Positions 1 through 7,382 of a stretch of 64,000 bases of DNA are shown here, piece after piece; the first letter of the stretch is position 1, and the number at the start of each line of letters is the position of its first letter. The DNA comes from Dietzia psychralcaliphila. GTDB taxonomy: Bacteria; Actinomycetota; Actinomycetes; Mycobacteriales; Mycobacteriaceae. The notes beneath the pieces were generated by a model that saw only the letters and a list, made by a program, of their open reading frames with translations, ran no database searches and was not told the DNA's origin. The DNA lies in assembly GCF_003096095.1 (NCBI RefSeq), contig NZ_CP015453.1:3658001-3722000 (forward strand), read 5' to 3'. A program made the position numbers and the translations under genes.

Positions 1-528
1 GCCGGTCGGAACGACCACGTGGACGTTCTCGTTGCGCAGACGGTTGTCGATGCGAGCCTGATGGTTCCAGCCGGAGTTGTACTCGGGGGCATCGACGCCG
101 TCGAGCATGTACAGGACCGGCGCCGGCCCGTCGGACACGCGCGAGGGCACGACCTCCAGGATGACCTCGCGTTTCATGGCCGCCGAGGTGACCTTCCAGT
201 ACTCGTAGTCGCCGGACGTCCGCTCGACCTCGATGAACTCCGACTCCGTGATGTTCGGGTCTACCGGTCGGGGTTCGTTCCTCAGCGGCTGGGACGAGCC
301 CTCCCCGTCGAGCGGCACATCGGCGGACCCGACGGAGCCGAGCGACCCGGCCGCCGAGCCGAGCGGCACCGATCCCACGGCCTCCATGATGGCTTCGAGA
401 TCCTCGAGCCCGAGCGTGGAGGGGTCGATACTGGCGGTCTGCGCTCCGGCCGGGGCGACCGATCCGAGGGTCAGGGCCAAAGCGAGCGCGCCGGCGGTGG
501 CGGCGAATCGGGGAAGTCGGACGGGCAT
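1..528 (-). CDS. Mycolyltransferase (antigen 85 / esterase family), N-terminal part
   Basis: Secreted enzyme predicted to move mycolic acyl groups between trehalose mycolates and arabinogalactan in the cell envelope. The window holds only the first 176 residues; the gene runs off the left edge. Residues 1-29 form a clear signal peptide (Arg-rich start, Ala/Leu core, cleavage near PAGA-Q). Residues 30-100 are a low-complexity Ser/Gly/Pro linker. The family pattern then begins: a Lys/Arg strand (AAMKREVILEVVPS) followed by PVLYMLDGVDAPEYNSGW, which matches the YLLDG...GW region of Ag85 and corynebacterial mycolyltransferases. The catalytic Ser, Asp/Glu and His would lie outside the window, so activity cannot be judged. 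The ATG at 526-528 is chosen because it directly precedes the signal peptide. Confidence 0.85.
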   Translation of the reverse strand, partial: MPVRLPRFAATAGALALALTLGSVAPAGAQTASIDPSTLGLEDLEAIMEAVGSVPLGSAAGSLGSVGSADVPLDGEGSSQPLRNEPRPVDPNITESEFIEVERTSGDYEYWKVTSAAMKREVILEVVPSRVSDGPAPVLYMLDGVDAPEYNSGWNHQARIDNRLRNENVHVVVPTG

Positions 529-617
529 GCGGCTCCAATGTTCTCAGTGGTGACTTGAGAACCTTAGCCGCAACAACCGATCTTCTTCCACTCACCGCAC
601 GGGCACACTGCCCGGCC

Positions 618-1139
618 TCACGCTCCCCGCAGGGCCTCCTCCACGGCCTTCCGCAGGTCCTCCGGCTTCTTGTTGGGGCCGAATCGACCCACCACGGTGC
701 CGTCACGCCCGATGAGGAATTTGGTGAAGTTCCAGGAGATCCGCCCACCCAGCAGACCCGATTCCTGCGCCTTGAGCCAGCGGTACAGCGGGTGAGTGCC
801 CGATCCGTTGACCTCGATCTTGGAGAACAACGGGAATTCCACACCGAAGTTGCGCTCGCAGAACGACCCGATCTCCTCGTCCGAGCCCGGCTCCTGGTGC
901 GCGAACTGATCACACGGGAAGCCCAGCACCACGAAGCCCTGGTCGCGGTACTCCTCGTACAACTTCTGCAGGCCCTTGTACTGCGGGGTGAATCCACACT
1001 TGCTGGCGGTATTGACCACCAGGACGACCTGACCGGCGTAGTCGGCGAGGTCCTTCTCGGTCCCGTCGACCAGGCCTGCCCGGAAGTCGGTGAGAGTGAC
1101 ATTGTCAGCGGGCACGGCGCTTCTCCTCGTCGTCGTCAT
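618..1139 (-). CDS. Glutathione peroxidase family thiol peroxidase
   Basis: Reduces hydrogen and organic peroxides in the cytoplasm; in actinobacteria enzymes of this family probably use thioredoxin or mycothiol-linked reductants. The 173-residue protein has the normal family length. Peroxidatic Cys48 lies in NTASKCGFTPQY, Gln82 in FPCDQFAHQEPG, and Trp136-Asn137 in SWNFTKF, which completes the Cys-Gln-Trp-Asn tetrad. The second motif reads CDQF where CNQF is usual. The reading frame stays open upstream, but the ATG at 1137-1139 (MTTTRRSAVPADNVTL) is chosen because the family fold starts there and the upstream extension is Arg/Pro/Cys-rich. It lies 67 bp downstream of a transporter on the same strand, so co-transcription is possible. 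Confidence 0.93.
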   Translation of the reverse strand: MTTTRRSAVPADNVTLTDFRAGLVDGTEKDLADYAGQVVLVVNTASKCGFTPQYKGLQKLYEEYRDQGFVVLGFPCDQFAHQEPGSDEEIGSFCERNFGVEFPLFSKIEVNGSGTHPLYRWLKAQESGLLGGRISWNFTKFLIGRDGTVVGRFGPNKKPEDLRKAVEEALRGA

Positions 1140-1206
1140 GACCGGCGGGGGACACCCGCCGACCGTCCCGAGAATTCCACACCCGGGGCCGGATGTGCAC
1201 CTGGTG

Positions 1207-2607
1207 TCACCGCGCCGCGGACGCCTCGGGCATCCGCAGCCCCGAGACCGCACCGATCAACCCGAGCACCGCGAGGAACACCAGCGCCCACTCGACCCCC
1301 GCCAGTGCGACGACCGAGCTGATGCCACCCACCACCAACAGGATGACCCCCATGGCCGAGTTGGAGACCGCGACGTAGGTCGTCCTCAGGTCGCCCTCGG
1401 CCACATCCACGACGTAGGTCTTGCGGCCCACGCGGACCCCGGAGTGCAAGAGGGTGAGCAGGAAGTACCCGCCCACGAAGAACACGGTGCCCACGGCGGA
1501 CGAACCGTCGAAACCGGGCATCGAGACCGCCACCACGAATCCCAGTGCCACGATCGAGGCGGCAGCGGCCGCCCAGGCCATGAGCCGGCGACTCGATCGG
1601 TCGGCGAGCCGGCCGAAGATCCGCCCCCCGATGAGCGAGGCGACCCCGGAGGCGAGGATGAAGCCGCCGAGCCCGGCCAGTGCGCCGGTGCCCGCCGCGA
1701 CGGACATCGACACGATGAACGGCGGGCTCAGCGATGACACGAGGATCAGACCCCGCACGGTGACGAACCTGCGGAACGTCTGGTCCTCGCGGAACAACCG
1801 GGCCGCCTCGGCGAACCAGGAACCGTCTCGTTCGCGATCGGCATCATCGGGGGCCTCGGGGGCGGCGGCAGCTCGGGTGCCGGAGCCTGTCCCGGTGCCG
1901 GCGTCATCCTCTCCACCCCTGGCGTACGCCTCCCCCGCCGGCTCGGTCACCCGCGAGTAGACCAGCGCCGAGAGCACCCACAGCACCGCTCCCCCGGCCA
2001 GCAGCAGGGAGAGGTCGCCGGGCCCCAGATCGTCGCCGCCGAACGCGCGGATCGCCAGCCCCAGGGTCACGGCCACGATCCCGGCCGCGGAGGTGGCGAG
2101 CCCGATGATCTGCCCGCGCTCGCCGGAGGGGATGGTGCGACCCTGGACATCCTTGGACGCGATCGAGCAGAGGCATCGCCCCAGGGAGAACACCACCAGC
2201 GCGCCCAGGATCCCCACCCCCGCGGCCGTGCCGTGGCCGAGCGCCGCGATCCCGGCCATCACCGCGACCGAGGCCGCCTGCACGACGGCGCCCGTGACGA
2301 AGACCCACTTGCGGTAGGTGACCCGCAGGACGAGCGGGGTGAGCAACACCTGCGGCAGCATCGAGCCGGATTCACGGATGGGCACCAGCAGACCGACGAA
2401 CGCCGCCGGCACCCCGAGGGCGTGGAACAGCCACGGCAGCACCGTGGACGCGTTGACCGTCTGGTCGCCCGAGGACTGGAGGGTGTTGGCCGCCACCAAC
2501 CGCAGGCCGTTGCGGGGGATGTCGCGCTCCACCCGCTCCGGGAGGTCGCCCCCGTGGGAGTGCTCGCGGGTCACGAGAGCGGAGTAGACGGTGTCGGCGG
2601 CGGTCAC
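1207..2607 (-). CDS. Major facilitator superfamily transporter
   Basis: Integral membrane transporter of 466 residues with the two six-helix halves typical of the MFS. The halves are separated by a long charged cytoplasmic loop (about residues 220-270) rich in Glu, Asp, Gly and Thr. The conserved Asp/Arg patch after helix 2 is weak: the stretch PLVLRVTYRKW takes its place, as in MFS exporters of unknown substrate. No substrate can be assigned. The ATG at 2605-2607 follows a non-coding stretch carrying a hairpin, so this gene probably has its own promoter. The glutathione peroxidase lies 67 bp downstream on the same strand. Confidence 0.85.
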   Translation of the reverse strand: MTAADTVYSALVTREHSHGGDLPERVERDIPRNGLRLVAANTLQSSGDQTVNASTVLPWLFHALGVPAAFVGLLVPIRESGSMLPQVLLTPLVLRVTYRKWVFVTGAVVQAASVAVMAGIAALGHGTAAGVGILGALVVFSLGRCLCSIASKDVQGRTIPSGERGQIIGLATSAAGIVAVTLGLAIRAFGGDDLGPGDLSLLLAGGAVLWVLSALVYSRVTEPAGEAYARGGEDDAGTGTGSGTRAAAAPEAPDDADRERDGSWFAEAARLFREDQTFRRFVTVRGLILVSSLSPPFIVSMSVAAGTGALAGLGGFILASGVASLIGGRIFGRLADRSSRRLMAWAAAAASIVALGFVVAVSMPGFDGSSAVGTVFFVGGYFLLTLLHSGVRVGRKTYVVDVAEGDLRTTYVAVSNSAMGVILLVVGGISSVVALAGVEWALVFLAVLGLIGAVSGLRMPEASAAR

Positions 2608-2667
2608 GGTCTGAAGAGCCTAATCGCCCCGGACTGCCACGGTCGGGGCGCCCGAGGATGGGTGCTT

Positions 2668-2729
2668 CCGCATCGTCCGGGACGGACGCTCCCGCATCGT
2701 CACGCTTGGGTGCCCCCCCCCGCATCGCC
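2668..2729. repeat. Three short direct repeats (ccgcatcgYc)
   Basis: The ten-base word ccgcatcgtc occurs at 2668-2677 and 2692-2701, and ccgcatcgcc at 2720-2729. The first and third copies are each preceded by gggtgc. Spacing is 24 and 28 bp. The group lies between the start of the MFS gene and the rpf terminator hairpin, so it could be a regulator-binding array for the MFS promoter. No known motif is recognised. Confidence 0.4.
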
Positions 2730-2779
2730 AAGAGCGTTCCGCACACATCGCCCGAGAGACGGGTGTGCGGAACGCTCTT
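2730..2779 (-). terminator. Perfect 17-bp hairpin, likely rpf terminator
   Basis: The bases 2730-2746 (aagagcgttccgcacac) are the exact reverse complement of 2763-2779, with a 16-base loop. The hairpin lies 58 bp beyond the stop codon of the rpf-like gene and before the next gene on the same strand. On the minus strand the stem ends in CTCTT, a weak T tract. The length and perfection of the stem make a transcription terminator the simplest reading. Confidence 0.6.
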
Positions 2780-2836
2780 ATCGATGGCGCCGTTGGCGCC
2801 GCTGGCGACTCCAGGCCCGGAACCGGCCGCCGTCGC

Positions 2837-3178
2837 TCAGGCCAGCGGGCCACCGCAGTTGGGCCAGGCGCCCGGCCCCTGTCCGGCGAGCACGCGCTCG
2901 CCGATGTCGATCTGCTGCTCGCGGGTGGCCTGGTCGGCGGTCGGGGCGTACTCGCCGCCGCCGAAGCCGGTCCACGTCCGGGCTGCGAACTGCAGGCCGC
3001 CGAAGTATCCGTTGCCGGTGTTGATGTGCCAGTCGCCGCCGGACTCACACTGGGCCACCTGGTCCCAGGCGCTCGCGGGCGCGGCGGTGGCGGCGGGGGC
3101 CGCCAGCGAGGCACCACCCGCGGCGATACCGCCTGCGAGCATCGCGCCGGTCAGGGTTCGGACGAGCTTCTTCTGCAT
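2837..3178 (-). CDS. Secreted Rpf-like transglycosylase
   Basis: Resuscitation-promoting-factor-type muralytic enzyme that cleaves peptidoglycan outside the membrane. The 113-residue protein has a signal peptide (MQKKLVRTL start, Ala-rich core, cleavage near residue 36) followed by little more than one Rpf domain. WDQVAQCESGGDW carries catalytic Glu45, GNGYFGGLQF follows, and Cys44 and Cys108 (WPNCGG) form the usual disulfide pair. No LysM or other anchoring domain is present, so this is a minimal secreted form resembling RpfD/RpfE-type proteins. The ATG at 3176-3178 has an AGGAGG sequence 8-9 bases upstream. A longer open frame upstream lacks these features and is rejected. A tandem 14-bp repeat lies 32-73 bp upstream of the start. 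Confidence 0.92.
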   Translation of the reverse strand: MQKKLVRTLTGAMLAGGIAAGGASLAAPAATAAPASAWDQVAQCESGGDWHINTGNGYFGGLQFAARTWTGFGGGEYAPTADQATREQQIDIGERVLAGQGPGAWPNCGGPLA

Positions 3179-3209
3179 CTCTCGCGACCTCCTGGGGTCT
3201 CGTGTCGTG

Positions 3210-3251
3210 CATCGGTTGTCGACCATCGGTTGTCGCGCATTGGTTGTCGAC
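3210..3251. repeat. Three tandem 14-bp repeats upstream of rpf
   Basis: Units start at 3210, 3224 and 3238: catcggttgtcgac, catcggttgtcgcg and cattggttgtcgac, with a truncated fourth (catcgac) at 3252. The 14-bp period places the units on nearly alternating faces of the helix. The array lies 32-73 bp upstream of the rpf-like start, within the 308-bp gap (3179-3486) shared with the divergent hydrolase gene. Apart from the rpf ribosome-binding site, I see nothing else in that gap. Confidence 0.75.
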
Positions 3252-3486
3252 CATCGACGGGGACGGCGGCCGACCCTACGAGCGGGGTACGGGGGCGGCG
3301 CAACCCCCACGCGACGGAACCGCGGGTTCCGGGCCGAGGCGGGGATGCGGGATGCGTCACGCCGACGGACGTCGTCGCTGTTCACCCCGACGGTTCGGCA
3401 CGGCGTCGCGGCTGCCCGATCCCCCGGTGAGATGGGTCACCTCGTCGTCGTCCCTCTCTGCTCTCCCAACCCATAGGCTCGGCGGC

Positions 3487-4365
3487 ATGTCCGAACACAT
3501 GGTCCGCGTCGAGGGGCGGCGCATCGCCGTGTACGAGTGCGGGGACCCCGCCGGTGAGCCGGTGATCCATTTCCATGGGACCCCGGGGTCGCGACTGGAG
3601 ATGGACTTCGGGTCCGACCTCGCCGAACGGGCGGGCGTGCGGGTGATCGGCGTGGATCGCCCCGGCTACGGCCAGTCCGACCCCGGGCCGATCAGCCTGG
3701 GCGGGGTCGCGCGGGACGTGCTGGCAGTCGCCGACGATCTCGGCGTGGAGCGGTTCGCCGTCTCGGCCTGGTCGGGTGGAGGGGCGTTCGCGCTGGCCAC
3801 TGCCGCCGCAGCGCCCGATCGCGTCACGCGGGTGGGGGTCGCTGGCGGGTTGTCCCCGTTCGATCGGATGCCGGGTGCGCGCGAGGCGCTGACCCCGGGC
3901 GATCTCGAGGCACTCTCCCACCTACCGGGCGACCCCGCCCGCGCGGCCGAGCTGTTCCGATCCGGCAACTCCGGGGTCCTCGACGCGATGCTGTCGGTCA
4001 GGGACGACGCGACAGCGCCGTGGGTCGACTGGATGTGGGCGGCCAGCGACGCGGCGGTGATCGCCGACCCCGCGGCCCGGCGGGCCCTGTTCGTGAACTT
4101 CCACGAGGCGCTGCGGCAGGGCACCGGGGCGATCGCGTGGGACAACGTCGCCTTTGTCGGCCCGTGGGGATTCCGGGTCGAGGACGTCCGCACGCCCGTG
4201 CACCTCTGGTACGGCGACCACGACGAGATGGCCCCACCCGCCAACGGGCGATGGCTCGCCGAGCACCTGGGCGAGGCCGACCTGACGGTCTACGCGGGGG
4301 AGGGTCACCTGCTGCCGCTGGCCCACTGGGGCGAGATGCTGCGGGCGCTGACCACCACAGGGTGA
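3487..4365 (+). CDS. Alpha/beta hydrolase
   Basis: Predicted serine hydrolase of 292 residues with no signal peptide. The oxyanion-hole motif HFHGTPGSR (residues 28-36), the nucleophile Ser96 in SAWSGGGA, Asp246 in YGDHDEMAP and His274 in GEGHLLPL give a full catalytic triad. The nucleophile elbow reads Ala-Trp-Ser-Gly-Gly, so the first Gly of G-x-S-x-G is Ala. The substrate is unknown; such proteins are commonly esterases or haloperoxidase-like hydrolases. The ATG at 3487 is chosen over a longer open frame because the fold begins within a few residues of it. It is divergent from the rpf-like gene. Confidence 0.88.
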   Translation: MSEHMVRVEGRRIAVYECGDPAGEPVIHFHGTPGSRLEMDFGSDLAERAGVRVIGVDRPGYGQSDPGPISLGGVARDVLAVADDLGVERFAVSAWSGGGAFALATAAAAPDRVTRVGVAGGLSPFDRMPGAREALTPGDLEALSHLPGDPARAAELFRSGNSGVLDAMLSVRDDATAPWVDWMWAASDAAVIADPAARRALFVNFHEALRQGTGAIAWDNVAFVGPWGFRVEDVRTPVHLWYGDHDEMAPPANGRWLAEHLGEADLTVYAGEGHLLPLAHWGEMLRALTTTG

Positions 4366-4371
4366 ACGGCC

Positions 4372-4836
4372 TCAGCCGGCCACCGCGGCGGCGAGGTTGG
4401 ACAGCGAGTCCTCGAGCTGCTGCTCGGACACCAGCGGGAAGGACACCTTCTTGAGGATCTCCTTGTCGGTGACCTTGCCCCAGTCGTAGGTCAGGCGCAC
4501 CAGCGTCGACTCGGGTCCACGGCTCTCGAGCTCCCAGACCCACTCCCAGCCGGGGGGCTCGGTGCCGGCGGGCGCGGTCTGCCACGCCAGGATCTTGTCC
4601 TTGCCGTACCCGGTGACGTGGTTCTCGGTGCGGTACTCGCCACCCATGTGCTCGCCCTCCATGTCCATGGAGAACACATCGCCGACCTGTTGGATCCGGT
4701 CGGACTTGTAATCCCCGCGGACGAAGCCCGAACCGTCCAACCTGGCGTGGTTCTCCGGGTTGGTGAGGATGTCGAAGATCTCGGCCGCCGAGTGGTCGAT
4801 GACGCGCTCGACGGTGACGCTCGTAGATGTGGTCAT
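4372..4836 (-). CDS. SRPBCC (START-like) family protein
   Basis: A 154-residue protein of the polyketide cyclase/START-like fold, which makes a hydrophobic ligand cavity. The N-terminal strand (TVERVIDHSAAEIFDILTNPENH) followed by the GSG stretch and the C-terminal long helix are typical. The central WEWVWELESRGPESTLVRLTYDW forms the last strands. No ligand can be named. The start at 4834-4836 (MTTSTSV) is chosen because the upstream frame is Arg/Pro-rich. It is convergent with the alpha/beta hydrolase (6-bp gap) and divergent from the TspO-like gene. Confidence 0.85.
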   Translation of the reverse strand: MTTSTSVTVERVIDHSAAEIFDILTNPENHARLDGSGFVRGDYKSDRIQQVGDVFSMDMEGEHMGGEYRTENHVTGYGKDKILAWQTAPAGTEPPGWEWVWELESRGPESTLVRLTYDWGKVTDKEILKKVSFPLVSEQQLEDSLSNLAAAVAG

Positions 4837-4932
4837 GTCCTCCACCTTGCACGCCCAGGCGGCGTCGTGCATCCGGTCGACGCGGCCCGGGCCGGGTCGC
4901 CACCCCGGTGAACTGCGGCTACGGTCGTCAAC

Positions 4933-5799
4933 ATGAGCCAGCCGACACCGCATCAGACAGAGGCGTCCCCGACCGGGACCCACCCGACCCGGGGCACGGG
5001 GTGGGCCATGCCCGTGATCACACTCCTGGGGGTGGCAGCCGCCATCGTGGCCGCGTTCGTCGGCAGCGGCGCCCTCGGTGGCACCCCGGTGGCCGAGGCC
5101 GCGGGCGGGGCGCTGTCGGCGGACGCCACGCCGGTGGCTCCGGCGGGGTCCGCCTTCAGCATCTGGAGCGTCATTTACCTCGGCCTGATCGTCTACGCAC
5201 TCTGGCAGCTGACCCCCACCGCGCGCCGGTCGGCCCGCCAGCGGGCGCTGCGACCGTGGGCGCTGGCCTCGGTCCTGCTCAACGCCGCCTGGATCTGGAC
5301 CGTGCAGCTCGACCAGATCGCGTTGTCGGTCCTGGTGATCGCGATCCTGCTCGCCGTGCTGATCCGCATCATGTACATCCTCGGCGCACCTCGCACCGGC
5401 GGTGCGGTGGAGCTGGTGGTCACCGACGGAACGTTCGGCCTCTACCTGGGCTGGGTGTCCGTGGCGACACTGGCCAACACGTTCGCGTGGCTCGCGGCGG
5501 AGGGCGTCGATCCGGTGACCGAGATCCCGCTCGGGCTCGTCGGCATCGTCGCCGCCGCGGGCATCGGGGTTGCCACGGCACTGCTCAGCCGCGGCCGGGT
5601 GGCCCCCGCCCTGGCGACCGCGTGGGGGCTGGCATGGGTCGCCGTGGGTCGCACCGAGGGCCGGTTCGAGGCCGCCGAACTGGTGTGGACGGCGGCCGGG
5701 GCCTCAGCCCTCGTCCTGTCGGTGGCCGTGCTCAACTGGCTCCGGGCCCGCCGGACGACGCTCCCCCGTCAGGACGCGAGTCTCCCCGGCGCGTCCTGA
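4933..5799 (+). CDS. TspO/MBR-like tryptophan-rich membrane protein
   Basis: Integral membrane protein of 288 residues, with an N-terminal Pro/Thr tail and about eight hydrophobic segments. The motif GSAFSIWSVIYLGLIVYALWQ near residues 73-93 and NAAWIW (about 119-124) match the F-x-x-W and N-x-x-W motifs of the TspO family, which binds porphyrins and steroids. It is longer than classical TspO (about 160 residues) and belongs to the expanded actinobacterial branch. Its last 31 bp overlap the 3' end of the convergent LysB-like gene. Function beyond membership of the family is not shown. Confidence 0.75.
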   Translation: MSQPTPHQTEASPTGTHPTRGTGWAMPVITLLGVAAAIVAAFVGSGALGGTPVAEAAGGALSADATPVAPAGSAFSIWSVIYLGLIVYALWQLTPTARRSARQRALRPWALASVLLNAAWIWTVQLDQIALSVLVIAILLAVLIRIMYILGAPRTGGAVELVVTDGTFGLYLGWVSVATLANTFAWLAAEGVDPVTEIPLGLVGIVAAAGIGVATALLSRGRVAPALATAWGLAWVAVGRTEGRFEAAELVWTAAGASALVLSVAVLNWLRARRTTLPRQDASLPGAS

Positions 5800-6578
5800 A
5801 CCGGGTGCTGCCGGGCGCGGACCTCGGTGACGATCCGGTCGCCGAGGAGGTCCAGCGGCGATCTGCCGCCAGGTCCCGGGTCGGTGTACTGGGCGACGTA
5901 TCCCCGGTCGCCGTACCTGACCAGCGCCGCGCGGGCCTCGTCCAGCCGGCGACCGAACACCATCGGCCACTCGGCCGGGTGCTGGAGCACCTGCAGACGC
6001 ATGGCCAACTGGGTGCGGGACTCCGGGAAGTCGTCGAGGAATCCGCGGTACACCTGATCCGGGGTCAGCGGGGAGTCACGGACCGCTGTGCGCAGGAGGC
6101 TGTCCCTCTCGATTCCGCTCAGGGGGTCCCCGGGGACCGAGACCCAGAACGTCCGCTCCGGAACGGGGCCCACGCGTCTGCCCGCCACGCCCTGGCCGCC
6201 CGGGTCGTCGGTGCCCGGCAGCCACCGGTCGCGCGGTCGCAACGGGTCCGCGAGCAACCCCACCGCGAGCACCCTGTCCAGTTGCTCGGGGTAGGCGTCC
6301 AGCCAGTCGTGGATCACGCGGCACCCGCAACAACACCCGAGTACGACGATCCCGTCCGACGGGTGGAGTCCCACGAGCCTGGCCAGGTCCGCCACGCCGG
6401 CGGCGGAGGCGGCGTCCCACGTCCTGGGGCGGTGGAGCCGGGTCCGCTCCGGCTCCGGCCACTGCACCCGGACCGAGGCGCGGGCGCCGAGGCGGGACAC
6501 GAGATCGTCGACGAAGTCGTCCATGACCCCGGAGGAGTGGCGATACCCTCCGTCGCCGTCGGCGATGAGAACCCTCAT
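5769..6578 (-). CDS. Cutinase/LysB-like protein with Cys at the nucleophile site
   Basis: A 269-residue protein resembling phage lysin B and cutinase-like esterases, which cleave mycolyl esters in the envelope. The strand-turn VVLGCCCGCRVIHDWLDAYP (residues 78-97) aligns with the G-x-S-x-G elbow of these enzymes, but Cys83 replaces Ser. The downstream LLADPLRPRDRWLPG, DPGGQGVAG and VPGDPLSG segments match the LysB core between nucleophile and acid. No signal peptide is visible, which is odd for an envelope esterase. The start at 6576-6578 (MRVLIADGDGGY) begins the fold; the extra upstream frame is not conserved-looking. A TTGACA/TACATT promoter precedes it. Confidence 0.65.
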   Translation of the reverse strand: MRVLIADGDGGYRHSSGVMDDFVDDLVSRLGARASVRVQWPEPERTRLHRPRTWDAASAAGVADLARLVGLHPSDGIVVLGCCCGCRVIHDWLDAYPEQLDRVLAVGLLADPLRPRDRWLPGTDDPGGQGVAGRRVGPVPERTFWVSVPGDPLSGIERDSLLRTAVRDSPLTPDQVYRGFLDDFPESRTQLAMRLQVLQHPAEWPMVFGRRLDEARAALVRYGDRGYVAQYTDPGPGGRSPLDLLGDRIVTEVRARQHPVQDAPGRLAS

Positions 6579-6646
6579 GATGGCCACCCCCCTCGCACAC
6601 GACGACCCGGGACGGTTGACCCGAGGTGACGCGTGCCTGTCCCCCG

Positions 6647-6676
6647 AATGTAGGACGCGCAAAGTAGCCATGTCAA
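6647..6676 (-). promoter_or_regulatory. Sigma-70-type promoter for the LysB-like gene
   Basis: On the minus strand TTGACA (6671-6676) is followed after 18 bases by TACATT (6647-6652). This is close to the actinobacterial vegetative consensus and would give a 5' leader of about 60 bases before the start at 6578. The surrounding DNA is noticeably A/T-richer than its neighbours. Confidence 0.6.
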
Positions 6677-6734
6677 TAAGTTTTCGTTGATAACTCCAGA
6701 GGTCGGACCGACTGCTCCGCCAGCACTGTCCACA

Positions 6735-7298
6735 TCACCCCGCGGCGCCGACCATGACCACGCGAGCCGCGTCATCGGCGACCCGGAACGCGTCCGCCTC
6801 CCCGAGGACCGTCGCCGCGACCTGCGCACCCTCGTAGAGCTGGTGGATCGCCGTTGCGGTGACCCGGTCGCCACCCGCGAGCTCCACGAAGAGCTCCCGC
6901 ATCCACCGCTTCTCGTCCCGGACGGCCTCCGCGGCGCCGGTCGGCCCCTCCCCCCCGACCTCCGCCCACGCGTTGACGAAGGCGCATCCCCGACGATGGG
7001 TCCGCGTCCACTGTTCGGCTCGCCGGAAGAACTCGGCGACGGTCCACTCGGTCGCGTCGAGATGGTCGAGGAGAAACTGCTGCCACCGGCTGCCGCGCCG
7101 GCGCAGATAGGCCTCGATGAGCCCGTCCTTGGACCCGAAGCGCTGGTAGAGGGTGCGTTTGGTGGTCCGCGCCTCCTCGGCGATCAGGTCGACGCCCACC
7201 GCCGTGATCCCCCGCGTGTAGAAGAGGTCGTCGGCGGCCGTGAGGATGCGCTCCCCCACCTCGGTCGTCGGGATGATCGGCCACGGTTCGACGCCCAC
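6735..7298 (-). CDS. TetR family transcriptional regulator
   Basis: A 187-residue repressor with the N-terminal TetR helix-turn-helix (residues 12-58: ILTAADDLFYTRGI...LIAEEARTTKRTLYQRFGSKDGLIEAYL). Its C-terminal ligand domain has no recognised specificity. The GTG at 7296-7298 is chosen because GGAGGGAGG lies six bases upstream; the longer frame through the neighbouring gene is a shadow. It is divergent from an EamA transporter, and a perfect 14-bp palindrome sits between the two starts. The inferred role is control of the exporter and of itself. Confidence 0.9.
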   Translation of the reverse strand: MGVEPWPIIPTTEVGERILTAADDLFYTRGITAVGVDLIAEEARTTKRTLYQRFGSKDGLIEAYLRRRGSRWQQFLLDHLDATEWTVAEFFRRAEQWTRTHRRGCAFVNAWAEVGGEGPTGAAEAVRDEKRWMRELFVELAGGDRVTATAIHQLYEGAQVAATVLGEADAFRVADDAARVVMVGAAG

Positions 7299-7353
7299 GG
7301 ACGCCTCCCTCCTCCAGCAGCAGCAACCAGCAACCAGCACGTGCACTGACAGT

Positions 7354-7367
7354 ATACCGATCGGTAT
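7354..7367. promoter_or_regulatory. Palindromic operator ataccgatcggtat
   Basis: A perfect 14-bp inverted repeat with no spacer, placed in the short gap between the divergent TetR and EamA genes. Its form (ATACCGA/TCGGTAT) is typical of TetR-family operators. It would overlap both promoters. Confidence 0.8.
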
Positions 7368-7382
7368 GCTTTGCTCGCTTCC

